A DNA stretch of 64,000 nt from Priestia taiwanensis (GTDB lineage Bacteria > Bacillota > Bacilli > Bacillales > Bacillaceae_G), in the NCBI RefSeq assembly GCF_014638355.1, contig NZ_BMFK01000001.1, positions 573,160 to 637,159 of the forward strand, given 5' to 3'. Each line of letters opens with the position of its first letter. Within the stretch, counting starts at the first letter, position 1. Shown here piece by piece: positions 17,861 through 26,724 of the stretch. The notes under the pieces were generated by a model. It saw only the letters and a list, made by a program, of their open reading frames with translations, did not search any database and was not told where the DNA came from. Both the position numbers and the translations under genes were made by a program.

Positions 17861-17963
17861 TGCAATCATAGTGATGAAAATAAAAGAGAAAGAATACATA
17901 CGAGCGAGTCTCATAAGTGTGTTCTTTGTAATACTTATGGTATCTAGACTTGGGTTGATATAG
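17754..17963 (+). CDS. 69-residue membrane protein (array member 4)
   Basis: Intact member starting MKAKDVVLILL behind AGGAGG. It has two main hydrophobic segments (about 5-25 and 28-45), a basic turn (KIKEKEYIRAS) and a third hydrophobic end. It overlaps the run-on of frameshifted member 3. Its role is unknown. The shared MK(E/A)KD start and the basic turn after the second helix link it to its neighbours. Confidence 0.62.
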   Translation: MKAKDVVLILLFVTVLISWFMVTRSLWDIVTIIVCSAIIVMKIKEKEYIRASLISVFFVILMVSRLGLI

Positions 17964-17992
17964 CTTACGTATTACATTCATGGGGCGGGGAA

Positions 17993-18064
17993 ATGCGAGG
18001 ATTTATCATATACGTTGCGATTACACTTTGCTGGGTGTTTAAGCGTAAATTACTTGCAAAATAA
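17993..18064 (+). CDS. Possible 23-residue hydrophobic peptide
   Basis: A 23-codon frame (MRGFIIYVAITLCWVFKRKLLAK) starts close behind GGGGCGGGG. One hydrophobic helix ends in a basic tail. It may be a real small membrane peptide or a remnant of another array member. Confidence 0.25.
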   Translation: MRGFIIYVAITLCWVFKRKLLAK

Positions 18065-18141
18065 ATCTTCTATCAGCTGGAAAAGCGAAGGGATATACTT
18101 TACTATATTTCATATATCGTGCTAAATGGAGGAATATCGGA

Positions 18142-18738
18142 ATGAAAGTTATTCGCGCTAGTGAATGTAACAATGAGATAAAAATGAAAATGAGTAAAAT
18201 ATTTGTGGATGGCTTCTTCCAGTGGTTGACGTTTTTCTCGAAAGACAAAGAGAAACTGACAAAAGCGTTTTGTCATATGTTTAATCTAGACGTGTTTTAC
18301 GTTGCAGTCATCGACGATGAGATTGCTGGAATTGCTGCATGTACGGATGGTAGAGTACCTTCTGTACATCTTGAGCGTAAAGAATTGAGGAAGCATCTAG
18401 GCTTTTTCAGAGGAACAATCGCATACGCTGTTTTAAAGCGCGAATTTGAAGAGAAATCATATCCATTTGAGATAACAAGTGGGATGGGAATGGTGGAGTT
18501 TGTAGCTACTTCCTCCACATATAGAGGAAAAGGTGTTGCGACGGCAATCATGAATCATATCTTTGCCTCGACTCCATATCGTACATATGCGTTAGAAGTT
18601 GCCGACACGAATACGAACGCTGTAAAATTATACGAAAAAATCGGCTATATGGAATTTCTACGCGTGAAACAAAAACATAGTAAGCGAAGTGGTGTTAACT
18701 ACCTTGTCTATATGAAATACGCCAAAAACGGTCATTGA
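18142..18738 (+). CDS. GNAT acetyltransferase
   Basis: A 198-residue GNAT enzyme. The acetyl-CoA site is TSSTYRGKGVATAIMNHIF (about 121-139), followed by LEVADTNTNAVKLYEKIGYMEFLRVKQKH, the usual C-terminal strand and helix. The N-terminal 40 residues (MFVDGF-like KIFVDGFFQW) resemble acetyltransferases fused to a short helical cap. AATGGAGG lies before the ATG. The substrate is unknown. A terminator follows. Confidence 0.83.
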   Translation: MKVIRASECNNEIKMKMSKIFVDGFFQWLTFFSKDKEKLTKAFCHMFNLDVFYVAVIDDEIAGIAACTDGRVPSVHLERKELRKHLGFFRGTIAYAVLKREFEEKSYPFEITSGMGMVEFVATSSTYRGKGVATAIMNHIFASTPYRTYALEVADTNTNAVKLYEKIGYMEFLRVKQKHSKRSGVNYLVYMKYAKNGH

Positions 18739-18763
18739 TTTTGTATAAAAAATTAAATCACAT

Positions 18764-18802
18764 AAAAAAGAATCTCTCGCTTGGCGTGGAGATTTCTTTT
18801 TT
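18764..18802 (+). terminator. Terminator after the second GNAT
   Basis: AAAAAAGAATCTC pairs with GAGATTTCTTTTTT around a 13-base loop with a T tract. Confidence 0.8.
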
Positions 18803-18819
18803 AGGAAGGAACGGAACGT

Positions 18820-19794
18820 ATGATTGCATCAACGGTTGAGCGGGTATATGAAGATTTGGCGCAACAGTGTAAGAAACGTTTTGATTTAGATATATATGAG
18901 GCGACACGCATTAACAAAGGGTATTTAAACTTCAAATGGAAAATTTGTACGAATAAAGGGACATTTTTGCTGAAGCAGTATGATAAAGAACGGTTTAAGA
19001 AGTATGACTGGGATGAAGTGATCCATGTCTTATTCACACAACAACAGTTACGTCGCGAAGGAGTTGCTTGTCCAAGTTTCCTTATGTATGAAGGAAAGGT
19101 GATGCATACGACGGAACAAGGGGAGAATTTTACAGTCATGCATTATTGTGAAGGATATAATGTGGAAGCTGGCAAAGTAAATGCCGCGCAAATGTATGAA
19201 TTAGGCATTCATACGGGTAAGATGCATCGGTTGTTGAATGAAGGAAAATCATTTGTTGGAGCCACGCCACATTTCATTCCACCGAGTAAAGAAGCACGCA
19301 TGAATTATTGGGAACAAGTGCATAAGGAAGCAGAAGAGTGGCTTCAACCACTAGTTGAATTGCAGATGAAAGCGACGGAAATACTTGATTATTCACTTAT
19401 TGAGCGAGCGGAAATAGGATTAGCTCACCGTGATTTATGGGTGGATAATATTTTATTTACAGAAGACGGCTTGTCAGCTATTTTAGATTTTGATCGTTTA
19501 CACGTCGATTATCCAGAGCTTGATGTTGCTAGGGCAATTATCTCGTGTTCGTTAGACGGGGATGTTTTTCATATCAAAAATGTGCAAGCGTTTCTTGTTG
19601 GATATCGCACCGAGCGCCCTTTTCCAAAAGGTCAATTAGTACGCGCGATGTGGATGCTTCTCTACATGGAAGGGAAATGGTGGATTCACAACAATATGTA
19701 CAAGATTGGACCTGCACCGATTCGATTTGCCGCAGAGATGGTATGGTTATCGAAGCATTGCGAGGAGATGGAGAGAAGATTTGGTGAGTTGTAA
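18820..19794 (+). CDS. Phosphotransferase-family kinase (CotS/APH-like)
   Basis: A 324-residue kinase-fold protein of the aminoglycoside/choline phosphotransferase superfamily, close in style to Bacillus CotS/YsxE/YutH spore-coat-associated proteins. The Lys of FLLKQYD (about 53) is the probable ATP lysine. The catalytic loop is LAHRDLWVDNILF (HxDxxxxN) and the metal site ILDFDRLHVDYPELDVAR (DxD type). CotI of this group phosphorylates coat proteins; sugar or choline kinase activity is also possible. Single gene between terminators. Confidence 0.75.
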   Translation: MIASTVERVYEDLAQQCKKRFDLDIYEATRINKGYLNFKWKICTNKGTFLLKQYDKERFKKYDWDEVIHVLFTQQQLRREGVACPSFLMYEGKVMHTTEQGENFTVMHYCEGYNVEAGKVNAAQMYELGIHTGKMHRLLNEGKSFVGATPHFIPPSKEARMNYWEQVHKEAEEWLQPLVELQMKATEILDYSLIERAEIGLAHRDLWVDNILFTEDGLSAILDFDRLHVDYPELDVARAIISCSLDGDVFHIKNVQAFLVGYRTERPFPKGQLVRAMWMLLYMEGKWWIHNNMYKIGPAPIRFAAEMVWLSKHCEEMERRFGEL

Positions 19795-19795
19795 G

Positions 19796-19832
19796 AAAAA
19801 GCATCCTTCCGTAATGGGGAAGGATGCTTTTT
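19796..19832 (+). terminator. Terminator after the kinase gene
   Basis: AAAAAGCATCCTTCC pairs with GGGAAGGATGCTTTTT around a 6-base loop. It also lies close to the minus-strand gene that ends at 19888 and could serve it. Confidence 0.82.
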
Positions 19833-19887
19833 CACATATAACATAACAATACTTTCTTCATTTTTTTCCTAGGTTTACTCTTTTTAT

Positions 19888-20548
19888 CTACGATAATCCA
19901 TTTGTTTTCTCCTTTTTCACATGGTACATAATGTTTGTTCTGTTGGCCTCTTTTGGCAGAATGTATCCGTCATGACCGTGGATGAATGTGAAGGGATTTA
20001 TCGTATTTTTTGTAGTGGCGGATAGTTTTTTTGTAATGGCTTCGATAAGTTTGTTCAAGGATGCATATTCTTTTTGTTTCTCCGCAGGAAAAAATAACTG
20101 TTCAGACGTATAGGAACGGTACTCGTTCAACGTTAAATGAAACGACTGTTTAATGTCCACGATTGTTTCTTCGTGAAATTGCTTTACTTTCTTTTTCTGT
20201 TGCATCGCCTTCGTGCTTGAAATATAATGCTTTTACACCGAATGGACGAACGTTAAACACAATCGTTTCTTTTCCATACGGTGGATTATGGGCATGTTCA
20301 AATGTATGTAGGACAACTGCGACGTCAAAATTAAAGCCACCTTCGTGCTGGCGTTTGATGTGTGTAATAATTGTCGCATCATATAGTTTCAAGTAACCGT
20401 AATGGTTCACGACTTGTTCTGTTATCGATGGATGAAGTGTAGTGAGCGACGTATCGTGTAGAAGTTCATACGTAGGTTGCTTTTCACTCGCATAAGCAGG
20501 GGACCATACGAAACAGAAAAGAAAGCAAATGAGGAATAGCTTTTTCAT
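19888..20548 (-). pseudogene. Frameshifted DUF3888 family secreted protein
   Basis: Two overlapping frames make one family protein of about 220 residues. The first (20548 to 20150) has a signal peptide (MKKLFLICFLFCFVWSPAYAS) and the DUF3888 hallmark HAHNPPYGKETIVFNV. The second begins near 20200 in another frame and continues VKQFHEETIVDIKQSF to the stop at 19888. The switch falls in an A-rich stretch (ACAGAAAAAGAAAG). Removing one A gives a continuous reading through DATEKKVKQF. It is a broken gene, a slippage site or an assembly error. The family's function is unknown. Confidence 0.7.
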
Positions 20549-20671
20549 TTTTATATAACCTTTCCAATCATAAGAATGTCATTATTGTTCGTTCATGTCG
20601 GAAAATGTATGTATACATACGAGGTGTCTAGAAGAAGCATTGCGTAAAATAAAGGAAGGGGGGATGAGGAT

Positions 20672-21124
20672 ATGCAACGTGTTATTAGTAATTTAAATGA
20701 GTGGATTTATATCGTTGAACAAGAATGTATGTACATGTTTGAAGAGGACGTATCAAAGCGACCAGCACTAAACAAATGGTCACAGAAAGAAGTACTAGGT
20801 CATCTATGTGACTCTGCGGTTAACAACTTAACACGGTTTATCAAGATTCAATACGAAGCGCAACCATTCATCCTTACGACCTATAAACAAGAGGAATGGG
20901 TGGATTTACAAGGTTACGAAGATATGCCAATTGAAGAAATTGTTCAGTTATGGTGTAGCTTAAACAGGAAAATTGTGCGTGCTATTGGAAAAATACCGAG
21001 TGAAAAGCTAGCATATCAAAGTGTGACAAGCGACGGGGAGTTAGTCACGCTTGAATGGCTCATTGAAGACTACGTAGCACATATGGAACAACATTTGAAG
21101 AAACAAATCTTTATATGTAGTTAA
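20672..21124 (+). CDS. DinB superfamily protein
   Basis: A 150-residue four-helix-bundle protein. The conserved NKWSQKEVLGHLCDSAVNNLTRF (about 31-53), with its helix-2 His, and the C-terminal EDYVAHMEQHLKKQ carry the metal-binding His residues of the DinB/YfiT family. Members use metal to transfer or conjugate thiols such as bacillithiol, but the substrate here is unknown. GGAAGGGGGGATGAGG lies before the ATG. Confidence 0.82.
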   Translation: MQRVISNLNEWIYIVEQECMYMFEEDVSKRPALNKWSQKEVLGHLCDSAVNNLTRFIKIQYEAQPFILTTYKQEEWVDLQGYEDMPIEEIVQLWCSLNRKIVRAIGKIPSEKLAYQSVTSDGELVTLEWLIEDYVAHMEQHLKKQIFICS

Positions 21125-21135
21125 GATAATACAAG

Positions 21136-21165
21136 AAAGGAGTTGTCACGATGACAACTCCTTTT
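21136..21165. terminator. Shared bidirectional terminator
   Basis: AAAGGAGTTGTC pairs with GACAACTCCTTTT around a 5-base loop. It lies between the convergent DinB and serine-hydrolase genes. Confidence 0.85.
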
Positions 21166-21169
21166 ATAC

Positions 21170-22423
21170 TTACTTTACTTTTTTCATACCAAGGAACGAA
21201 ATATTCCCGTCTTTATCATATTTGAACTCACATTCCCAATCATACCAAGTATGGTGGAATTTTGTTTCGGATATTGGATAGTAAGGAATTGCTTCTTCTG
21301 CATTCCAGATGAAATACAACTGATCACCGTTTCGTTCGACAACTGCTTGGCACCCGAATCCTTCATATGTTCCGATATACTTTGCATAAATATCATCGTC
21401 AAGAGGATAAGCTGCGGGACGATCTGAAATGTGTACGTCTTCACCGAAAAAGATTGTAGCGACAGATTCCGTTAGTTTCAAGATAGGTACGAAATCGTAA
21501 TTCGTTAAGGCGATAACGGTTACACCGTCATCTGGATAACGATGCATTTGACTGCGACAACCACGGTACGCACCACCGTGATGCACTCTGCGACGATTGC
21601 AATGTTCATCAAGGAACCATCCGAATCCGTAGTTGAAATTGTTCGATGTGAAAGCTAGTTTCATCGTAGCTTTCGATACTAACGTTTCCCCGTATAACGC
21701 CTGATCCCACTTGTACAAATCATCTACGGTTGAGTACATAGCACCTGCCGAGAAGCTGGAACTCATGTTCATATGTTCACACTGGATGAAGTCTTCCCAT
21801 GTGGAATGATACGATGAACTCATATTACGGATGACTGTTTTGTTTGTATCAATGCCCGTGTTTGTCATCCCAAGCGGTGTCAAAATGTTATCTTGTATGT
21901 ACGTTTCAAACGTAACACCAGTAATGTGCTCGATAAGCATGCCAAGCAAGAAGTACCCAGAATTACTGTACTCAAAAGCATTTCCAGGTGCCGATGTAAG
22001 TGGCTTATTGATAAATAGTGCCAGTACATCTTGTTTCGTCATGCGTAATTTGCTTAACGTTTTGTTGTATTCAGGTAGTGCTGTGTAGTTTTGTAGTCCA
22101 GAAGTATGTGTTAGTAAGTGTGCAATTGTTATATCTTCCAGATGTGCTGTTTCTGGCAAATACATACGAATACGATCATCAAAATCTAGCAACTTCTGCT
22201 CATGTAACATCATGATGGCCATCGCCGTAAATGATTTCGTTAGCGACCATATTCTGAACTTCGTATCTACTTTGTTTGGTACAAGGTGTTCAATGTTTGC
22301 ATATCCATATGCTTTTTTAAAGATGACTTCCCCGTGTTGTGCTACTAATATCGTTCCGCTAAGTGGCCATTTGTTTTCGTACTCACTTAAATATTCATCT
22401 AAACTCTGCATAAGAACAGTCAT
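21170..22423 (-). CDS. Serine hydrolase, beta-lactamase/D-Ala-D-Ala carboxypeptidase fold
   Basis: About 417 residues. The ATG was chosen because GGGAGGGG lies 8 bases before it. The active site SLTK (S60-K63) and YSN (Y152-N154) are the SxxK and YxN motifs of class C beta-lactamase-like enzymes, and HHGGAYRGC near 280 is the third (HxG) motif. No signal peptide or membrane anchor is visible, so it is probably cytoplasmic and may be an esterase or peptidase rather than a wall enzyme. The C-terminal 90 residues form a lipocalin-like beta domain (DDIYAKYIGTYEGFG) common in this family. Confidence 0.85.
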   Translation of the reverse strand: MTVLMQSLDEYLSEYENKWPLSGTILVAQHGEVIFKKAYGYANIEHLVPNKVDTKFRIWSLTKSFTAMAIMMLHEQKLLDFDDRIRMYLPETAHLEDITIAHLLTHTSGLQNYTALPEYNKTLSKLRMTKQDVLALFINKPLTSAPGNAFEYSNSGYFLLGMLIEHITGVTFETYIQDNILTPLGMTNTGIDTNKTVIRNMSSSYHSTWEDFIQCEHMNMSSSFSAGAMYSTVDDLYKWDQALYGETLVSKATMKLAFTSNNFNYGFGWFLDEHCNRRRVHHGGAYRGCRSQMHRYPDDGVTVIALTNYDFVPILKLTESVATIFFGEDVHISDRPAAYPLDDDIYAKYIGTYEGFGCQAVVERNGDQLYFIWNAEEAIPYYPISETKFHHTWYDWECEFKYDKDGNISFLGMKKVK

Positions 22424-22674
22424 AATCAAAACCCCTCCCTCAGAGGATTATTTTACCATAGGGTTGTTATGATTTGAAAGTTACAATAAGTAACAATTTT
22501 CATTTTTCTGATAAAAAGATATACTCTTTTATTTCGAGATAAGTCCCTTTTTTATGGGAAAAACATAGATTCTTCTATATTCATAAGCTATTTCAAAATT
22601 ATTAACCCCATATTCCGAAAGTTCACAAGGGTATGCTAGTATAAAGTTAAGAGAAAGAAGATTGATAGAAAAGG

Positions 22675-23055
22675 TTGATAAGCATAAAAAATAACGAGAT
22701 AAAAATATACGTGAAAGAAGAATTCTGCATCGATAACAAACGAAATGAACTAGTTCGTAAAGTGATCCTCGCGAGGAAAAGAAAACCAATTTCTTTGTCT
22801 GTAGAAGAGATGAGACACATACTATTTCATGAAGAGGTAACAATTTTCATCTCGGAACAACAAACAGAAACAAGAACTGAACTTCAGCTGATCTCCCAGG
22901 AAGAGATGCAACAAGAGTGGGAAACACGATACAAGGACAACATTTGTGTAGAAGAGGATATATACATAGAGGATTATCCGAATGGTTATTATTTTTGTCC
23001 AGATTTCATGGAGCAAGTAGCGAAAGAGTTGAGAATAGGCCGAGACAAAGGCTAG
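22675..23055 (+). CDS. Hypothetical acidic protein
   Basis: A 126-residue frame from a TTG start that has only AAAAGG close before it, so the exact start is uncertain. It has no membrane segments. The N-terminal half is basic (RKVILARKRKP) and the C-terminal half strongly acidic (CVEEDIYIEDYPNG). No family is recognised. It stands between a divergent gene and the siderophore operon. Confidence 0.45.
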   Translation: MISIKNNEIKIYVKEEFCIDNKRNELVRKVILARKRKPISLSVEEMRHILFHEEVTIFISEQQTETRTELQLISQEEMQQEWETRYKDNICVEEDIYIEDYPNGYYFCPDFMEQVAKELRIGRDKG

Positions 23056-23130
23056 GATAGCGAAATAATATTGTTATCTAACTGTCGTAAAAAATCGACT
23101 TTTGAAGAATGAGAAAAACTGAACTATATA

Positions 23131-23169
23131 GCGAAAAAGCATACATATGAGCATATGTATGTTTTTTCG
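23131..23169 (+). terminator. Terminator upstream of the siderophore operon
   Basis: GCATACATAT pairs with ATATGTATG around a short loop, with flanking A and T tracts. Confidence 0.7.
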
Positions 23170-23259
23170 TGTACAAATGTTAGCAATAGATGGTAAATTA
23201 TTGTAGAAAATAGAAATAGGAATTATTTTAAGAAAATTCATAAACAAACATCAAAATAG

Positions 23260-23288
23260 TTGACACTTCCTAGTAATTTGGTATTATA
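23260..23288 (+). promoter_or_regulatory. Promoter of the siderophore uptake operon
   Basis: TTGACA (23260-23265) and a TATTAT/ATTATA -10 element (about 23282-23288) are spaced 16 or 17 bases. The expected start site lies just before or within the Fur box. Confidence 0.6.
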
Positions 23289-23306
23289 TAGAAGGATAAT
23301 CTGAAA

Positions 23307-23321
23307 TGATAATCATTATCA
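23307..23321 (+). promoter_or_regulatory. Fur box
   Basis: TGATAATCATTATCA is a perfect 7-1-7 inverted repeat, the core of the Fur-binding consensus. It lies downstream of the promoter and 51 bases before the permease start. Iron-loaded Fur would repress the operon. Confidence 0.9.
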
Positions 23322-23372
23322 ATGGTAGTATTATACTATTTTCATTGTTTATAAAAAAGGGGGATTGCTAGG

Positions 23373-24422
23373 ATGTCGGCAGAAGCAGTAGTAGAAACAG
23401 CACCGATTCCTGAAGATACGAAGCCACATCGCTTCCTAGTAGCGAGTATTGTATTAATAACAGGGATAATCTTGTTAGTGATCGGATTTGTTTTTTCGAT
23501 TTCATATGGGGCAGTTGACACAGGTGCGAGAGAAGTAATCAACACCATCTTCTCTTTTAATCCAGATGATCCGAATCAACAAATTATTCACGAATTGCGT
23601 ATTCCACGTGCAATTAGTGCGATTCTCATTGGTGCGTGCTTAGCTGTATCGGGTGCCATTATGCAAGGGATTACACGAAATCCGTTAGCAACACCATCGA
23701 TTATGGGATTAACACAAGGTTCTGGATTAGCGATTGCGATTATGATGGTTGTCATGCCAGCTGTTGGGTATAACGGATTAGTTATTGCATCGTTCATTGG
23801 AGCAGCGCTTGGGGTAGCGATTGTGTATGGCATTACAGCAATGACACCAGGTGGGGTATCACCTCTTAAACTCGTATTAGCGGGAACAGTCGTTAGTTCG
23901 TTGTTTGGTGCTATTTCATCAGGGCTTGCGATTTACTTCAAAATCGCACAAGATTTAAGTTTCTTCTCAGCAGGTGGATTAACGATGATTCGCTGGGATG
24001 CGATTGAAATGTTGCTTCCGATAGCGGTTGTCTGTCTCATTGCTTCTATAGCGATGGGGCGCTATATTACACTACTTAGTTTCGGGGAAGAAGTAGCAAT
24101 TGGACTCGGACAGCGAGTAGGTTTAGTAAAGCTTGGGAGCGTTATTTTAATTTTGCTTATGACAGGTGCATCTGTTTCCGTCGCAGGTGGAGTAGGATTT
24201 GTTGGGTTAGTTATTCCACATATCGTTCGTTCACTAGTCGGTACAGATTATCGTTTAATTATTCCGTGTTCAGCGGTACTTGGTGGCGTATTAATTGTGT
24301 ATGCAGACATCGTATCAAGATGGGTGAATGCACCATATGTAACACCACTAGGAGCTATTACGGCAATGATTGGTGTTCCGTTCTTCCTTTACTTAGCTCG
24401 TAAAGAAGGGAGAGACTTATGA
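23373..24422 (+). CDS. FecCD-family siderophore permease subunit 1
   Basis: A 349-residue membrane protein with about 10 helices and the FecCD conserved segments IHELRIPRAISAILIGACLAVSGAIMQ (about 70-96, written here in part) and GGVGFVGLVIPHIVR (about 271-285). A Gly-rich coupling helix contacts the ATPase. It imports ferric siderophores together with the next permease. The start follows AAGGGGG. The stop overlaps the next gene by four bases. No ATPase gene is in the operon. Confidence 0.9.
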   Translation: MSAEAVVETAPIPEDTKPHRFLVASIVLITGIILLVIGFVFSISYGAVDTGAREVINTIFSFNPDDPNQQIIHELRIPRAISAILIGACLAVSGAIMQGITRNPLATPSIMGLTQGSGLAIAIMMVVMPAVGYNGLVIASFIGAALGVAIVYGITAMTPGGVSPLKLVLAGTVVSSLFGAISSGLAIYFKIAQDLSFFSAGGLTMIRWDAIEMLLPIAVVCLIASIAMGRYITLLSFGEEVAIGLGQRVGLVKLGSVILILLMTGASVSVAGGVGFVGLVIPHIVRSLVGTDYRLIIPCSAVLGGVLIVYADIVSRWVNAPYVTPLGAITAMIGVPFFLYLARKEGRDL

Positions 24423-25432
24423 TAAATACGTTGAAACGTCCATCTATTGTGATGACAACGCTAGTTACACTTATTATCGCTGTATTCTTTATTGGAGTGA
24501 ATACGGGAACAATCCCAATTTCTCCGATGGAAGTAATTAGAACATTGATGGGAGAAGGTTCTCCAAAGCATGAAATTGTCCTGTTTAATTTACGCTTACC
24601 ACGTATGATTATTGCCATTTTAATTGGCGCAGGATTAGCTGTCTCTGGTGCTATTTTGCAAGGGATTGCGAAAAATCCACTAGCGGACCCTGGAATTATG
24701 GGGATTAACGCTGGAGCGGGCTTAGGAGTTGTTGCATACATCTACTTTGTTTTTGGTTCTAGTAAAGTAGAAGGGTTCTATTCTATCTTTGCGATGCCTT
24801 TATCTGCAATAGCAGGAGCATTTGTAACAGCCCTTATCATTTATGCCCTTGCTTGGAAGCAAGGGGTTACACCAATTCGATTAATTCTTGTCGGGATTGC
24901 AGTAGCTGCGGGTATTGGCGCAATTAATACAGTTCTATCTCTTAAGTTATCAAATTCTAGTTTCATGTACGCAACGATTTGGTTAACAGGTAGTCTATGG
25001 GGAACGACGTGGCACTTTGTATTTGCTCTTTTACCGTGGGTACTTATACTAGTCCCATATGCTATTTGGAAATCTCGATACTTGAATATTTTAAACTTAG
25101 GTGATCCGCTAGCGATTGGTATTGGGGTTAGAGTAGAGCGAGAGCGTATGAAATTACTTATGGTCAGTGTCGGTCTAGCAGGAGCGTGTGTTGCAGCCGG
25201 GGGTGGTATTAGTTTTATCGGATTAATGGCACCGCATATCGCAAGACAAATTGTTGGTTCCAAGCACCAAGTTCTTCTTCCAACAGCAGCTTTAATTGGT
25301 TCTCTTCTATTAATAACAGCAGATTTCTTAGCAAGAAATATCTTGCCAAGTGGAGAACTACCGGTCGGAATTATTATTACGTTCGTTGGTGCACCGTACT
25401 TCTTATATTTATTAACAAAAGCAAGAGCATAA
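24419..25432 (+). CDS. FecCD-family siderophore permease subunit 2
   Basis: A 337-residue partner permease with the same motifs (LRLPRMIIAILIGAGLAVSG, GGGISFIGLMAPHIAR). The start overlaps the upstream stop (ATGA), indicating coupling. With the lipoprotein below it makes a YfiZ/YfhA/YfiY-like system. Such systems borrow a shared ATPase such as YusV in B. subtilis. Confidence 0.9.
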   Translation: MINTLKRPSIVMTTLVTLIIAVFFIGVNTGTIPISPMEVIRTLMGEGSPKHEIVLFNLRLPRMIIAILIGAGLAVSGAILQGIAKNPLADPGIMGINAGAGLGVVAYIYFVFGSSKVEGFYSIFAMPLSAIAGAFVTALIIYALAWKQGVTPIRLILVGIAVAAGIGAINTVLSLKLSNSSFMYATIWLTGSLWGTTWHFVFALLPWVLILVPYAIWKSRYLNILNLGDPLAIGIGVRVERERMKLLMVSVGLAGACVAAGGGISFIGLMAPHIARQIVGSKHQVLLPTAALIGSLLLITADFLARNILPSGELPVGIIITFVGAPYFLYLLTKARA

Positions 25433-25529
25433 GAGGAAATGGATGTTGAAAGGGGTGATGCCTCAAATAGAGGTAGAGGTTTGTCCTACATAAATAAGTA
25501 ACAAAAAATAGATAGGGGGAAGTAATATC

Positions 25530-26489
25530 ATGAAATTATTCGCAAGATTAGCGCTATTATTAGTTGTAGTATTAGCATTTGCTGGATGTACAAAAGATGA
25601 CAAAGCATCAACAGAAGGCAAAACAGAAGATAAGAAAGCAGAAGAAACAATTACAGTATCAACACCTAAAGGTGATGTGAAAGTTCCGAAAAACCCTAAA
25701 AAGGTTGTAGACTTAGCGTATGCACAAGAAGAATTACACATTTTAGGTATTAAGCCAGTTATCGCATCAGGTTCTGAAGTAGGCGGGAAAGCTCCTAAGT
25801 ACTTACAAGAAAAAATGCCAGATACACAATTCGTTGAGCCAGAAACAGTAAAGGCCGAAGATATTATCGCTGCTAATCCAGATTTAATTATTCTTAGTGA
25901 GCGTGCAGAAGAGCAATATGAGAAGTTAAAAGACGTAGCTCCAACAGTTATGTTAAAAGGTGACTTCTATACGTGGAAAGAGCGTTTCCCAGAAATCGCG
26001 AAAATCTTCGGTAAAGAAGCAGAAATGAAAAAATGGATGGACGCATATACTGCAAAAGCAAAGAAAATCGGTGACGAAATCAAAGCGAAAACTGGTGACC
26101 AGAAGTTCGCTTCATACGTAACAAATGGTAAAGACTACCGTATTTATGGTAAAGCATTATTAGGTGATGTATTATTCTCTGACTTAGGTTTACCAATTGC
26201 TGAAGGTGGTCCAGCTGGAGATGCTCCGAAGCAAGTTGCTGTAGTTGATTTAGAAGCTCTTTACAAGTTTAATCCAGACCATATCTTCTTAGGTTTATAC
26301 GGTTCTAACTTAGAGTTAGCTCAAAAACAACTTGATGACATGCAAAACAGCCAAGTTTGGAAAAACTTAAACGCTGTGAAGAACGGTAACGTATACTCAA
26401 TGAATAACGAAACTTGGGGATTAGGACGTTTCCCAATCGGTAAAGACATGTTAGTAGACGAAATCGGGAAGTTAGTATTAAAAAAATAA
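25530..26489 (+). CDS. Siderophore-binding lipoprotein
   Basis: A 319-residue periplasmic-binding-like lipoprotein. The signal peptide ends with lipobox LAFAGC (Cys20), followed by a charged linker. The two-lobe helical-backbone fold of the FhuD/YfiY class (about 45-319) begins with KVPKNPKKVVDLAYAQEELHIL and holds VKAEDIIAANPDLIILS. It delivers ferric siderophore to the permeases. The ligand class cannot be read from sequence; YfiY binds schizokinen-type siderophores. AGATAGGGGGAAG lies before the ATG. Confidence 0.88.
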   Translation: MKLFARLALLLVVVLAFAGCTKDDKASTEGKTEDKKAEETITVSTPKGDVKVPKNPKKVVDLAYAQEELHILGIKPVIASGSEVGGKAPKYLQEKMPDTQFVEPETVKAEDIIAANPDLIILSERAEEQYEKLKDVAPTVMLKGDFYTWKERFPEIAKIFGKEAEMKKWMDAYTAKAKKIGDEIKAKTGDQKFASYVTNGKDYRIYGKALLGDVLFSDLGLPIAEGGPAGDAPKQVAVVDLEALYKFNPDHIFLGLYGSNLELAQKQLDDMQNSQVWKNLNAVKNGNVYSMNNETWGLGRFPIGKDMLVDEIGKLVLKK

Positions 26490-26500
26490 TGTAAGCACAA

Positions 26501-26540
26501 AAGCTAGCACAGACCCACAAAGTCTGTACTAGCTTTTTTT
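26501..26540 (+). terminator. Terminator of the siderophore operon
   Basis: AAGCTAG and ACAGAC pair with GTCTGT and CTAGCTT (one mismatch), followed by seven T. Confidence 0.85.
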
Positions 26541-26645
26541 CGTTTGATCATATAATGAAGGAAAAATTCAATTTGGAACATGTTACCATTCAGATTGAAA
26601 CAAGTGCGACAAATCATACCAAGTTAAATGTGTAAAAAGAAATGT

Positions 26646-26674
26646 TTGACGGATAGGTAGGAAGAGAGTAAACT
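26646..26674 (+). promoter_or_regulatory. Promoter of the hut operon
   Basis: TTGACG (26646-26651) and TAAACT (26669-26674) are spaced 17 bases, about 50 bases before hutP. No clear catabolite-repression site is seen. Confidence 0.5.
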
Positions 26675-26724
26675 AAAAGTAGTTATTAGTATATTTAGAA
26701 TTTTTTAATAGTAGGTGTTTCGTG

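Noticed and set aside
21170-22423. Secreted beta-lactamase resistance gene
   Set aside because: It has the SxxK and YxN motifs but no signal peptide or lipobox, so a cytoplasmic serine hydrolase is more likely.
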